From an uncultured Burkholderiales bacterium (GTDB lineage Bacteria; Pseudomonadota; Gammaproteobacteria; Burkholderiales; Burkholderiaceae), in assembly GCA_946480465.1 (NCBI GenBank), contig CAMLJY010000026.1:14232-78231 (forward strand): DNA of 64,000 nt. The letters run 5' to 3'. Numbering within the stretch: position 1 is the first letter of the stretch; the number at the start of each line of letters is the position of its first letter. Below are positions 22,795-31,736 of this stretch, in pieces. A program made the translations under genes and the position numbers. The notes below the pieces were generated by a model. It was given only the letters and a program-made list of their open reading frames with translations, did not search any database and had not been told where the DNA came from.

Positions 22795-23295
22795 ATGCGC
22801 TGGGTGCTGCAGCGCCTGAAGGCCGCCGCCGGCTGGCTGCTGGCCCTGCTGGTCCTGTTCGAGGAATGGGGCTGGGAGCCGCTGCAGCGGGCGCTGGGCC
22901 GGCTGGCGAAGCTGCCGCTGGTCGGAGCGCTGGAACGCTCGATCGCCGCGCTGCCGCCCCGGGCGGCGCTGGCCGTTTTCCTGCTGCCCTCGCTGCTGCT
23001 GCTGCCGGTGAAGCTGGTCGCGCTGTGGTTGATCGGCCAGGGCCACGCGCTGCTGGGGGCCGCCACCGTCGTCGCGGCCAAGCTGGCCGGCACGGCACTG
23101 GTGGCGCGGCTCTTCGTGCTGACGCGGCCGGCGCTGATGCAGCTGGCCTGGTTCGCCACCCTCCACGGCCGCTGGGTGGCCTGGAAGGAAGCGGCCATGG
23201 CCCGCGTGCGCGCCTCCTGGCCGTGGCGGGCCGGCCGCGTGCTGAAGCGTGCGGCGCAGCGGCGCTGGGCACGCTGGCTGCACGCGGCGCGCTGA
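22795..23295 (+). CDS. conserved hypothetical membrane protein
   Basis: 166 aa, starting 13 bp after queA. A hydrophobic helix at ~11-25 is followed by the EEWGWEPLQRALGRLAKLP motif, two further hydrophobic segments (~60-105) and a very basic C-terminal third (RASWPWRAGRVLKRAAQRRWARW). I have the impression that this EEWGWEPL family is widespread but uncharacterised in Proteobacteria. Probably co-transcribed with queA. Function unknown. Confidence 0.7.
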   Translation: MRWVLQRLKAAAGWLLALLVLFEEWGWEPLQRALGRLAKLPLVGALERSIAALPPRAALAVFLLPSLLLLPVKLVALWLIGQGHALLGAATVVAAKLAGTALVARLFVLTRPALMQLAWFATLHGRWVAWKEAAMARVRASWPWRAGRVLKRAAQRRWARWLHAAR

Positions 23296-23298
23296 GCA

Positions 23299-23350
23299 CT
23301 TCGGCTTCGGCTTCGGCTTCGGCTTCGGCTTCGGCTTCGGCTTCGGCTTC
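23299..23350. repeat. hexanucleotide microsatellite (cttcgg)8
   Basis: Eight perfect copies of cttcgg plus a partial ninth, starting 3 bp after a stop codon and ending 27 bp upstream of the ECF41-type -35 element. It is non-coding in the annotated layout. Such arrays are slippage-prone. Confidence 0.95.
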
Positions 23351-23375
23351 CGGGCCGGGCCGGGCCGGGCCGGGC
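23351..23375. repeat. pentanucleotide repeat (cgggc)5
   Basis: Five perfect cgggc copies directly abutting the hexanucleotide array and ending 1 bp before the TGTCACA element. The two arrays together make 77 bp of simple-sequence DNA immediately upstream of the promoter. Confidence 0.95.
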
Positions 23376-23376
23376 A

Positions 23377-23403
23377 TGTCACACGCGAGGCTGCTGCGCC
23401 GTC
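23377..23403 (+). promoter_or_regulatory. predicted ECF41-dependent promoter
   Basis: TGTCACA (23377-23383), a 16-bp spacer, then CGTC (23400-23403). This matches the consensus I recall for ECF41 sigma factors (TGTCACA-N16-CGTC). It sits directly ahead of the three-gene operon that ends with an ECF41-type sigma gene, implying autoregulation. The -10 ends 8 bp before the ATG at 23412, so the transcript would be nearly leaderless. Confidence 0.7.
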
Positions 23404-23411
23404 AAGCCGTC

Positions 23412-23831
23412 ATGAAGCCCACTTTCTCTTCCACCGTCGCGCGGGCGCTGCGTGCACTGCTGGCCGCCGGCCTGGGTGCCAACGGCGCGGCCATGCTCGT
23501 GCAGCCCGCCCGCTGGTACCACGCCGTGCCCGGCGTGGCCTACACCGGTCCCTTGAACCTGCACTTCGTGCGCGACATCGGGGCGGCCTACCTCGTCGCC
23601 GCCGCGGGCCTGGCCTGGCGCGCCCGGCGGGGCGCGTCCGCCGCGCCGGCCGCGCAGTGCGGCGCGCTGTTCCTCGGCCTGCACGCGGCAGTGCACGTCG
23701 GCGAAACGCTGGCCGGCCTGTGCGGCTGGCGCCAGCTGCTGGCCGACACCCCCGGCGTGCTGCTGCCGGCGCTGCTGGCCGCGCTGCTCGCCGGCCCCTG
23801 GCGCGCGCTGCGCGCGAAGGCGCCGCGATGA
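23412..23831 (+). CDS. small membrane protein, first gene of ECF41 operon
   Basis: 139 aa from the ATG at 23412. An upstream in-frame ATG at 23376 lies within or before the predicted promoter and is rejected. About four hydrophobic segments are present: residues ~8-27, 45-60, 75-92 and 105-125. A conserved-looking WYHAVPGVAYTGPLNLHFVRDIGAAYLVAA motif is visible. No Shine-Dalgarno site is evident, which fits a near-leaderless message. It overlaps the next gene by 4 bp (ATGA). Function unknown. Confidence 0.7.
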   Translation: MKPTFSSTVARALRALLAAGLGANGAAMLVQPARWYHAVPGVAYTGPLNLHFVRDIGAAYLVAAAGLAWRARRGASAAPAAQCGALFLGLHAAVHVGETLAGLCGWRQLLADTPGVLLPALLAALLAGPWRALRAKAPR

Positions 23832-24391
23832 TCCGCCGCCTGATCGAGCGCCAGCTCGCCGCGTTCGAGCGCCGCTGGGGCTACCCGATGGACTACGCCC
23901 GCGACCTGCTGCGCGCCAGCCGGCGCGGCTTCTGGCGCTTCGCCCGCGTGCTGCCGCTGGCCGCCTGGCGCGATGGCGTGCCGGTGGCCGCATGGCATGC
24001 CGCCAAGCTGGTGGCCGTGCGCGCCGAGGACTGCGGCCCCTGCACGCAGCTGGTGGTGGACATGGCACGTGCCGACGGCGTGCCCGACGCCCTGTTGCGC
24101 GCGGTGCTGGCCGGCGACGACGCGGTGCTCGCCGCGCAGGATGCGGACGCCGCGCTGGCCGCTCACTTCGCACGTTGTTGGGCCGCCGACGCACCGGGCC
24201 TGGCCGACGCGCGCGACGCGCTGCGCCGGCGTTTCGGCGACCGCGGCCTCGCTTCGCTGGCGCTGGCGATGTCGGGCGCACGGCTCTTTCCGATGATCAA
24301 GTCCGCGCTCGGGCATGGCGCCGCCTGCCACCGCGTGCAGGTCGGCGACCAGCACCTCGCCCCCGCCCCGCTGCGGCAGACTGGACCGTGA
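23828..24391 (+). CDS. AhpD-like/carboxymuconolactone decarboxylase-fold protein
   Basis: 187 aa. The motif AEDCGPCTQLVVDMARADGV holds a CxxC pair (Cys69, Cys72), typical of the AhpD/CMD alkylhydroperoxidase-like fold. Genes of this type (carboxymuconolactone decarboxylases, oxidoreductases or epimerases, 'COE') are the known genomic partners and sole targets of ECF41 sigma factors. It overlaps the upstream membrane-protein gene by 4 bp and the sigma gene by 1 bp. Likely a redox-active enzyme; substrate unknown. Confidence 0.75.
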   Translation: MIRRLIERQLAAFERRWGYPMDYARDLLRASRRGFWRFARVLPLAAWRDGVPVAAWHAAKLVAVRAEDCGPCTQLVVDMARADGVPDALLRAVLAGDDAVLAAQDADAALAAHFARCWAADAPGLADARDALRRRFGDRGLASLALAMSGARLFPMIKSALGHGAACHRVQVGDQHLAPAPLRQTGP

Positions 24392-25296
24392 TGGCTGAAC
24401 CCGACGCCCTGTTCGAATCGCGCCGCCGCCCGCTGCGCGCGCTGGCCTACCGCATGCTCGGCTCGCGCAGCGAAGCCGAAGACGTGGTGCAGGACTGCTG
24501 GCTGCGCTGGCAGGCCGCGCGCAGCCAGCCGGCCGCCGAGCCGATCGCCGAGCCCGCGGCCTGGCTGTCGCGGGTGGCCACCAACCTGTGCCTGGACCGG
24601 CTGCAATCGGCCCGTGCGCGGCGCGAGCACTACGTCGGCGTCTGGCTGCCCGAGCCGCTGGTGGACGCCGACGCGGCCGAGGTCGACCCCGGACCGGAGG
24701 CGCGCAGCGAGTACGCGCAGGAGGTGTCGGTGGCCTTCCTGCTGGTGCTGGAACGGCTGACGCCGCTGGAGCGTGCCGCCTTCCTGCTGCACGACGTGTT
24801 CGACCTCGGCTTCGACGAGGTGGCCGCGCGCCTGGGCCGCAGCGCGGCGGCCTGCCGCCAGCTGGCCAGCCGCGCCCGCGCGCACGTGCAGGCGGCGCAG
24901 GCCCGGGTGGACGTGCGCGACGAAGAAGCGCAAGGCCTGCTCGCCGCCTTTGCCGGCGCGCTGCGCACGGGCGACGTCGCCGCGTTGGCCGCGCTGCTGG
25001 CGGAGGACGCGCAGATGCTGTCCGACGGCGGCGGCCAGGTCGCCGCGGTGCCGCGCCCGGTGCTGGGCGCCGCGCGGGTGGCGCAGGTGATGGCCGGCTT
25101 CGCCCGGCTGTGGGACCCGCAGACGCAGCCGGTCGCGCCGGCGCACATCAACGGCCTGCCCGGCGTCGTGATGCGCGACCTGCAGGGCCGCGCGCTGCAG
25201 ACCATGGCCTTCGCCTTGGGCCGCCGTGCCGACGGCCGCGCCTGCGTGGCCGAGATCTACGTCGTGCGCAACCCGGACAAGCTGGCGCGCGTGTGA
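24391..25296 (+). CDS. ECF41-group RNA polymerase sigma factor with SnoaL-like C-terminal domain
   Basis: 301 aa. Sigma region 2 (~5-70, AYRMLGSRSEAEDVVQDCWLRW) and region 4 (~110-165, LTPLERAAFLLHDVFDLGFDEVAARLGRS) are followed by a ~130-residue SnoaL/NTF2-like extension. The extension carries the ECF41 hallmark motifs SDGGG and a terminal NPDKL. In ECF41 proteins this extension replaces an anti-sigma factor and modulates activity. Start at the ATG overlapping the upstream TGA. It probably activates its own operon through the TGTCACA-N16-CGTC promoter at 23377. Confidence 0.9.
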   Translation: MAEPDALFESRRRPLRALAYRMLGSRSEAEDVVQDCWLRWQAARSQPAAEPIAEPAAWLSRVATNLCLDRLQSARARREHYVGVWLPEPLVDADAAEVDPGPEARSEYAQEVSVAFLLVLERLTPLERAAFLLHDVFDLGFDEVAARLGRSAAACRQLASRARAHVQAAQARVDVRDEEAQGLLAAFAGALRTGDVAALAALLAEDAQMLSDGGGQVAAVPRPVLGAARVAQVMAGFARLWDPQTQPVAPAHINGLPGVVMRDLQGRALQTMAFALGRRADGRACVAEIYVVRNPDKLARV

Positions 25297-25298
25297 AT

Positions 25299-25349
25299 GC
25301 GGCGCCGGCCCCCGCCGGGTGCGGCGCCGGCCCCCGCCGGGTGCGGCGC
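25299..25349. repeat. 22-bp tandem repeat after sigma gene
   Basis: Two exact copies of a 22-mer (25299-25320, 25321-25342; core gcggcgccggcccccgccgg) plus a 7-bp partial third copy, within the 127-bp gap between the convergent sigma and RTX genes. The GC-rich dyads could fold, but there is no T-tract, so terminator function is doubtful. Confidence 0.85.
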
Positions 25350-25423
25350 ACGGCCCCGGTTGGAGGCCGGCGCGCCTTGCCCGCGATGCCATGCCTTCCC
25401 AGGCCGGCTCGCCGGACGAGACC

Positions 25424-27964
25424 TCAACCCCAGGGCGTGAACTCGATCCCCGTGCCCGCGAGGCCGGTCAGGTTGATGTGCTGCGCGTTGAACGGCGTCT
25501 CGGCGGCCAGGTACGCCAGCGCGTGCGAGGTGTAGACGCCGGTCTCCAGCAGGCCGACGTAGTGGTTCAGCTCGTCGTTGCTGGGGGCCGTGCCGATCAC
25601 GTTCTGGTAGACGAGCCGCACGAAGTCGGCATGGGTGCGCGAGCCGGCCAGTTCAGCGAACAGCGGCGAGGCGACTGCCTGGCGGACCAGCTCGGGGTAG
25701 CTCATGCCGCCGTCGACCAGCGCGAGCCCGAGGCCGACGTAGGTCTTGTTCTGCAGGTAGCTGGGGCCGAACACCGCGGCCAGCGTCTTAGCGACCACGC
25801 CGGCCGCGCCGTCGATGTCCAGCGCCAGGTGCGTGTTGGCGAATGCCAGGCGCTCGACGCCGGTCAGCGCGTCGGTGCCGTCGGCGCCGGTCTGGTCGTT
25901 CACGCCCCAGCCGCTGGTCGAATGGGTGACCACGTAGTTGCCGCGCGCGCCGCTGAAGACGGCGGTGTCGATGCCGCTGCCGCCGTTCACCGCGTCGTTG
26001 CCGGCGGCGCCGGTCAGGCGGTCGTTGCCGCCCAGGCCGTTCAACGTGTCGTTGCCGGCGCTGCCGGTCAGCGTGTCGGCGCCGGCGGTGCCGTCCAGGG
26101 TCTGGCCACTGGGCGGCGGCTCGGTCGTGTCCAGCACCACCAGCGTGCCCAGGAAAGCATCGTCGGAATGGTCGTCCAGCGACAAGGGCGAGGCCTTGAT
26201 CTCGTAGGTGCCGCCGCTGGAACCGGTGTGCAGCAGGCCGCCGAGCGCGGTGTAGCTCTGGGCATTCGTCGCCAGCAGGTAGTAGGTGCCGGTGCTGGGC
26301 GCCAGGAAGGACAGCGCGGCATCGCTGCCGGTGCTGACGGTCTCGACGCCGACCGAGAAGCCGGCGGTGTCGAACAGCTGCAGCGTGCCCGAGGTGATGG
26401 GGCTGGAGCCACTGGCCTTCAGCTCCAGCAGGTAGCGCAGGCCGCCGTTGAGCGTGACGCGGAAGAAGTCCTGGTCCGCCGCCAGGTCGAAGCTGCCGGT
26501 GGCGCTGCCGCCCACGGTGAGCGCGGTGCCCAGCGCCGGCAGGTCGGCGTGGTCGTCACGCGCGACCCCGCGCATCGAGACCGTGTAATCGCCCAGGATG
26601 CCGCTGCCGAAGGCAACGTCGAGCAGGTAGTTGGTGGCCACCAGCGAATAGCTGTCGGTCGCCGGGGCGACGAAGGACAGCAGGTTGTCGCCGCGCGGCT
26701 CCAGGCTGACGCTGGTGACGTGCAGCCCGCCGTTGATGTCGAACAGCTGCAGCGCGCTGGCCTGCACCGTGTTCACGCCCGCGCCCTTCAGTTCGAAGAC
26801 GTAGCGCTCGCCGGCCACCAGATCGACCCGGAAGTAATCCTTGTCGGAGGGCAGGTCGAAGTTGCCGGCCAGGGCGGTGGCGCCCAGGACCGTGGCCGTC
26901 GTGGCGCGGTCGGCATGGTCATCGTCGGCCGCGACGGTCGCACGCAGCGAGAAGGAGCCGACCGAGGCGCTGGGAGACAGGCTGTAGCCGACGTTGTTCG
27001 CGGCCACCAGGTAGTAGGTGCCGCTTGCCTCGGGCACGAAGGCCAGCAGCGATTCGTGCTGGTTCTGCACCCGGGCGCCGACCAGCAGTTCCTGGCCCAG
27101 CGCGTCCAGCACCTGCAGGCCCGACAGCTCGAGCGAGGTGGAGCCGGTGTTGTTCAGCGTCAGCAGGTAGCGCGTGCCGGCATTCAGCTGCAGCTTGAAG
27201 ATGTCCTTGTCGTAGGCCAGGTCGAACGCGCCGGTGGCCGTGGTGCCCAGCGCCAGGGTGGTCGCGGTGGAGAGGAGATCGCCATGGTCGTCGTTGGCGA
27301 CCTGGCGGGTGCTCAGCTCGTAGGTGCCGGTGGCCGCGCCGCCATCCAGCGCCTGGGCCTCGTTGGTGGCCAGCAGGTAGTAGGTGCCGCCGACGGCCGG
27401 CACGAAGGACATCACCGCCTTCGGGTCGGAGGTGTCGCCAAAGTCGGCCGCGACCTCCAGCCCGGCCGGGCTGAAGAGCTTGAGCTGCGTGGCCACCAGC
27501 GGGCTGGCGCCGGCGCCGCGCATCTCGAAGACGTAGCGCTGGCCGGCGACGAGGTCGATGCGGAAGTAGTCTGCGTCATGGTCCAGGTCCAGGGCGCCGG
27601 TCAGCGTGGCGCCCACCGCGGCCACCGTGCCCTGCTCGCGCAGGTCCGCATGGTCGTCATGCGGCACGGCCTCGAACTGCAGGGTGTAGGCACCGGCACC
27701 GATGTCGCTGCCGTGGCGCAGGTAGTAGGTGCCGGTGCTGGCCGCCGTGAAGGCCATCGAGGTGCCGGCGGCCGTGCGGCCGTTGTCGGCCACCACCGCC
27801 AGCCCCAGCGGGTCGAAAAGCGCCGCTTCGGTGAGCGCCAGGCTGCCGGGCGAGGTCCAGGTCGAACTGATCAGGTAGCGCTGCCCGGCGACGAGGTCGA
27901 TACGGAAGAAGTCGAGGTCGTTGGGCTGGTCGAATTGACCGCTGACGGTGGTGGGGGTGGCCAT
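25424..27964 (-). CDS. RTX/PPC-repeat secreted protein with DUF4214-like C-terminus
   Basis: 846 aa from the ATG at 27964 (MATPTTVSG). About five modules of ~110 aa each have the pattern DHADL ... FDL..D.DYFRIDLVAGQRYVFEL ... GTYYLLATN, resembling bacterial pre-peptidase C-terminal (PPC) domains. They are followed by RTX calcium-binding nonapeptides (GTAGADTLTGSAGNDTLNG to GGSGIDTAVF, ~650-700) and a DUF4214-like helical tail. There is no N-terminal signal peptide, which fits type I secretion of RTX proteins; no T1SS genes are nearby. No protease or other catalytic domain is visible, so an adhesin, S-layer-like or scaffold role is possible. Divergent from tgt. Confidence 0.8.
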   Translation of the reverse strand: MATPTTVSGQFDQPNDLDFFRIDLVAGQRYLISSTWTSPGSLALTEAALFDPLGLAVVADNGRTAAGTSMAFTAASTGTYYLRHGSDIGAGAYTLQFEAVPHDDHADLREQGTVAAVGATLTGALDLDHDADYFRIDLVAGQRYVFEMRGAGASPLVATQLKLFSPAGLEVAADFGDTSDPKAVMSFVPAVGGTYYLLATNEAQALDGGAATGTYELSTRQVANDDHGDLLSTATTLALGTTATGAFDLAYDKDIFKLQLNAGTRYLLTLNNTGSTSLELSGLQVLDALGQELLVGARVQNQHESLLAFVPEASGTYYLVAANNVGYSLSPSASVGSFSLRATVAADDDHADRATTATVLGATALAGNFDLPSDKDYFRVDLVAGERYVFELKGAGVNTVQASALQLFDINGGLHVTSVSLEPRGDNLLSFVAPATDSYSLVATNYLLDVAFGSGILGDYTVSMRGVARDDHADLPALGTALTVGGSATGSFDLAADQDFFRVTLNGGLRYLLELKASGSSPITSGTLQLFDTAGFSVGVETVSTGSDAALSFLAPSTGTYYLLATNAQSYTALGGLLHTGSSGGTYEIKASPLSLDDHSDDAFLGTLVVLDTTEPPPSGQTLDGTAGADTLTGSAGNDTLNGLGGNDRLTGAAGNDAVNGGSGIDTAVFSGARGNYVVTHSTSGWGVNDQTGADGTDALTGVERLAFANTHLALDIDGAAGVVAKTLAAVFGPSYLQNKTYVGLGLALVDGGMSYPELVRQAVASPLFAELAGSRTHADFVRLVYQNVIGTAPSNDELNHYVGLLETGVYTSHALAYLAAETPFNAQHINLTGLAGTGIEFTPWG

Positions 27965-27999
27965 GGGCAAGAAGCTCCGGAAGGGGGTGCCGCGCGTGA

Positions 28000-29268
<1,269 letters not shown>

Positions 29269-29273
29269 CCCAC

Positions 29274-29284
29274 CATTGACGCGG
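29274..29284 (+). promoter_or_regulatory. CATTGACGCGG upstream motif, third occurrence
   Basis: An 11-mer identical to the first 11 bases of the 6123 block, lying 54 bp before the SNF2-like gene and straight after tgt. It may simply be a sigma-70 -35 region with TTGACG. Confidence 0.3.
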
Positions 29285-29327
29285 CCACCTTGCGGCCGCC
29301 CACACCGCACAAGAGAACCTCCGCCCC

Positions 29328-31649
29328 ATGGCGACCAGCACCCGACCCCGTCGCGCCGCATCCCCGGCGCCAGCCGACGAACCCGCCCGCACCGCGGCCC
29401 CGATCAAGAAACCGGCGGCGAAGAAGAGCCCGGCCAAGCCGGCCTCGGCTCGCCGCTCCGCTGCGGAGCCCGACTCCCCCGTGGCGGCGGCCGAGGCCGA
29501 CGTGGCATCGCCCCCGGAGCCTGCACGCGCTGCGCGCAAGACGCCGGAGGCGAAGGTGCCGGCGGCCGCGCCGAAGGCCACCCGGAAGGCCCCGCAGGAG
29601 GCCCCGCCGGAGGCCCCACAGAAGGCCCCACAGAAGGCCACGCAGAAGGCCGGGAAGGAGCCCCCGCCGAAGGTCGCGCAGGAGAACGCCCCGGCCGCGA
29701 AGAAGACTGCTGCCAAGCCGGCCACGCCGAAGGCCGGCGCAACGGCGGCGGCGAAGACGGCGCCCCGGGCCGCGCGCAAGACGGCCGCGCAGGCCGGCCC
29801 CGAGGGCGCCCCCAAGCCCGCTGCCGCCGCCGCGGCTGAGGCCGCCCCGGAGCAGGCGGCCCCGGCGACGGCCAATGCCAAGGCCCCGAAGAAGACCGCG
29901 GCAAAGGGGCGCGCCGCCACGACGCCGGACCGCGAGCCCGCGGCCGCCCGCAAGACCCCGGCGCGGCACCGCACCGCACCCGCGGCGGCGACCGCGAAGG
30001 CGGCTGAAGCGGTCGAACCAATCGATCTCCTCGGCGCTGCGGAGGACGTGGCGGACGCGGTGGCGCCCTCGGCGCCCACCCACCCCACGGAGCCGGTGGC
30101 GCCAGCCAGGCCACCGGCTCCGGACATGCCGCCCGCCCCCGCCGTCCCCGCCGTCAGCGCCGTCGTCCTGCTCGAGGGCGAGCACCGCCAGCTGCGCTGG
30201 ATCGCCGGCCGGGACTGCCCCGACACGCTGCACGCCGCCGCCGCGGCCTGCACCGACGAGGCCGGCCTGCTGCAGCTCGACGACGACGACGCGCTGCCGG
30301 CGCTGCTGCGCGAAGCCGCGCAATGCGGCCACACGCTGCAGGTCGATCCCGCGGCCTGGCAGCAGCTGGCGCACCGGCGGGATGCGCGGCAGCGCCTCTT
30401 CGCGCTCGAACACGCCTACCCCGACGGCCCGGCCAGCGCCGCGCTGCACGGCCTGCTGCGCGCGCCACTCGCGCCCTTCCAGGCCGAAGGCGCGCTGTTC
30501 GCCGCCTGCGCCGGCCGGGCCTTGCTGGCCGACGAACGCGGCCTCGGCAAGACGGTGCAGGCGCTGGCCGCCGCGGTGCTGCTGCACCGCCACGCCGGCG
30601 TCGAGCGGGTGCTGATCCACTGCAATGCCGAGCAGCGCCTGAGCTGGCAGCGCGAGGCCGCGCGCTTCCTCGGCGCGGGCGCGCCCGAGTGGCGTGTCGT
30701 CACCGACGAGCCGGGTGGCCCGCATGCCGAGGCCATCGATGCCTGGAAGCCCGGGCTGGTGGTGATCGACGAGCCGGCGCGCCTGGCGCGCTGGGACCGC
30801 ATCGACGCGCCCTTCGCACTGGTGCTGTGCGGCACGCCGCTGGAGTCCGACGCCGCCTTGGCCGAGGCGCTGGTGGCCTACCTGGACCGCCACCGCGAAG
30901 GGCCGCTGGCACGCCTGCATGCGCGCACGGCCAGCGAGCCGCTGGACGAGGCCCTGCAGGCCATGATGCTGCGCCGCCGCCGCGCCGAGGTGCTGCCGCA
31001 GCTGCCGCCGTGCGTGGTCAGCGAACGGGTGCTGCCACTGGGCCCGCTGCAGCGGGCGGTGCACGACCGCGCCGCCGCGGCCGCGCGCGCGGTGCTGGCC
31101 GGCTGGCGCCGCACCCGCCACCTGCCCGACGCGCAGCAGTGGGAACTGGGCAGCGCGCTGCAGGCGATGCGCGAGGCCTGCCACCGCGCCGAACCCGGCC
31201 AGGCCGACAGCGCGCTGGCCGACCACACGCTGGCCGCGCTGTCGTCACTGGCGTCCGAAATGCTCGGCCATGCCGGGCTGCAGTTCGCCGTCGTCGCCCC
31301 GCGTCCGTCCGATGTCACGCAGCTGGCCGAACGCCTCGCCCCGGCGGGCGAGCGCTGCACGGTGCTCGGCGCCGGCGCGACGCTGCCGCCGCAGGCCGAG
31401 GTCGTCGTCGCGGTTGGCATGCCCTGGCAGCCGCCCGCCGCCGACGAGCGGCCGCGCCAGTGGATCCACCTGCTGGCCGAGCACAGCATCGACACCGCGC
31501 TGTACGACACGCGGGAGCTGCGCACGGGCATCGCCAGCACGCCGGCCGAAGGCGGCCGCGACGGCTTCCTGCACGGAGCCGCGCTGCAGCGCTACCTGCT
31601 GGCGGCCGAAGCCGCGCTGTCCGCGCTGGACGTCCAGCCCGGCGGCTGA
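29328..31649 (+). CDS. SNF2-like ATPase with histone-H1-like N-terminal tail
   Basis: 773 aa. Residues 1-~285 are a disordered Ala/Pro/Lys-rich tail (IKKPAAKKSPAKPASARR, KAPQKAPQKATQ) resembling bacterial histone-H1-like/AlgP tails. Residues ~375-770 resemble SNF2/DEAD-like helicase-fold ATPases: ADERGLGKTVQALAAAVLL (motif I, ~401-419), VVIDEP (motif II, ~480), and VLCGTPLES (motif III). The second RecA-like lobe is poorly conserved; GMPWQP...QWIHLLAEHSIDTALYDTREL occupies the place of motifs V-VI but lacks the RxHRxGQ arginine motif. A DNA-bound remodelling or repair role is inferred. It is convergent with the CPBP protease gene. Confidence 0.7.
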   Translation: MATSTRPRRAASPAPADEPARTAAPIKKPAAKKSPAKPASARRSAAEPDSPVAAAEADVASPPEPARAARKTPEAKVPAAAPKATRKAPQEAPPEAPQKAPQKATQKAGKEPPPKVAQENAPAAKKTAAKPATPKAGATAAAKTAPRAARKTAAQAGPEGAPKPAAAAAAEAAPEQAAPATANAKAPKKTAAKGRAATTPDREPAAARKTPARHRTAPAAATAKAAEAVEPIDLLGAAEDVADAVAPSAPTHPTEPVAPARPPAPDMPPAPAVPAVSAVVLLEGEHRQLRWIAGRDCPDTLHAAAAACTDEAGLLQLDDDDALPALLREAAQCGHTLQVDPAAWQQLAHRRDARQRLFALEHAYPDGPASAALHGLLRAPLAPFQAEGALFAACAGRALLADERGLGKTVQALAAAVLLHRHAGVERVLIHCNAEQRLSWQREAARFLGAGAPEWRVVTDEPGGPHAEAIDAWKPGLVVIDEPARLARWDRIDAPFALVLCGTPLESDAALAEALVAYLDRHREGPLARLHARTASEPLDEALQAMMLRRRRAEVLPQLPPCVVSERVLPLGPLQRAVHDRAAAAARAVLAGWRRTRHLPDAQQWELGSALQAMREACHRAEPGQADSALADHTLAALSSLASEMLGHAGLQFAVVAPRPSDVTQLAERLAPAGERCTVLGAGATLPPQAEVVVAVGMPWQPPAADERPRQWIHLLAEHSIDTALYDTRELRTGIASTPAEGGRDGFLHGAALQRYLLAAEAALSALDVQPGG
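29574..29657. repeat. 12-bp coding tandem repeat in H1-like tail
   Basis: Seven consecutive 12-mers of the type aaggccccrcag encode the tetrapeptide repeat KAPQ/EAPP/KATQ. The period keeps the frame, so slippage would alter tail length only. Confidence 0.85.
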
Positions 31650-31663
31650 GGGCCTGTTCCCCT

Positions 31664-31689
31664 CTGTGAATCGCACCCGCGACTCACAG
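31664..31689. terminator. hairpin between convergent genes (possible bidirectional terminator)
   Basis: CTGTGA-a-TCGC, loop ACCC, GCGA-c-TCACAG: ten paired bases around one mismatch, 15 bp after the SNF2-like stop and 48 bp before the end of the opposite gene. There is no U-tract, so intrinsic termination is uncertain. Confidence 0.4.
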
Positions 31690-31736
31690 GGTCGCAGGCT
31701 CTGAAGGTCGGCGCGGCCCGTGCACGGCCGGCGGGC

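Noticed and set aside
23376..23411. Earlier ATG at 23376 for the ECF41-operon membrane protein
   Set aside because: It overlaps the predicted -35/-10 promoter and lacks a ribosome site; it would precede the transcript.
25299..25349. 22-bp repeat as an attachment site or mobile-element end
   Set aside because: Only two tandem copies with no distant partner copy in the window; simplest reading is local duplication.
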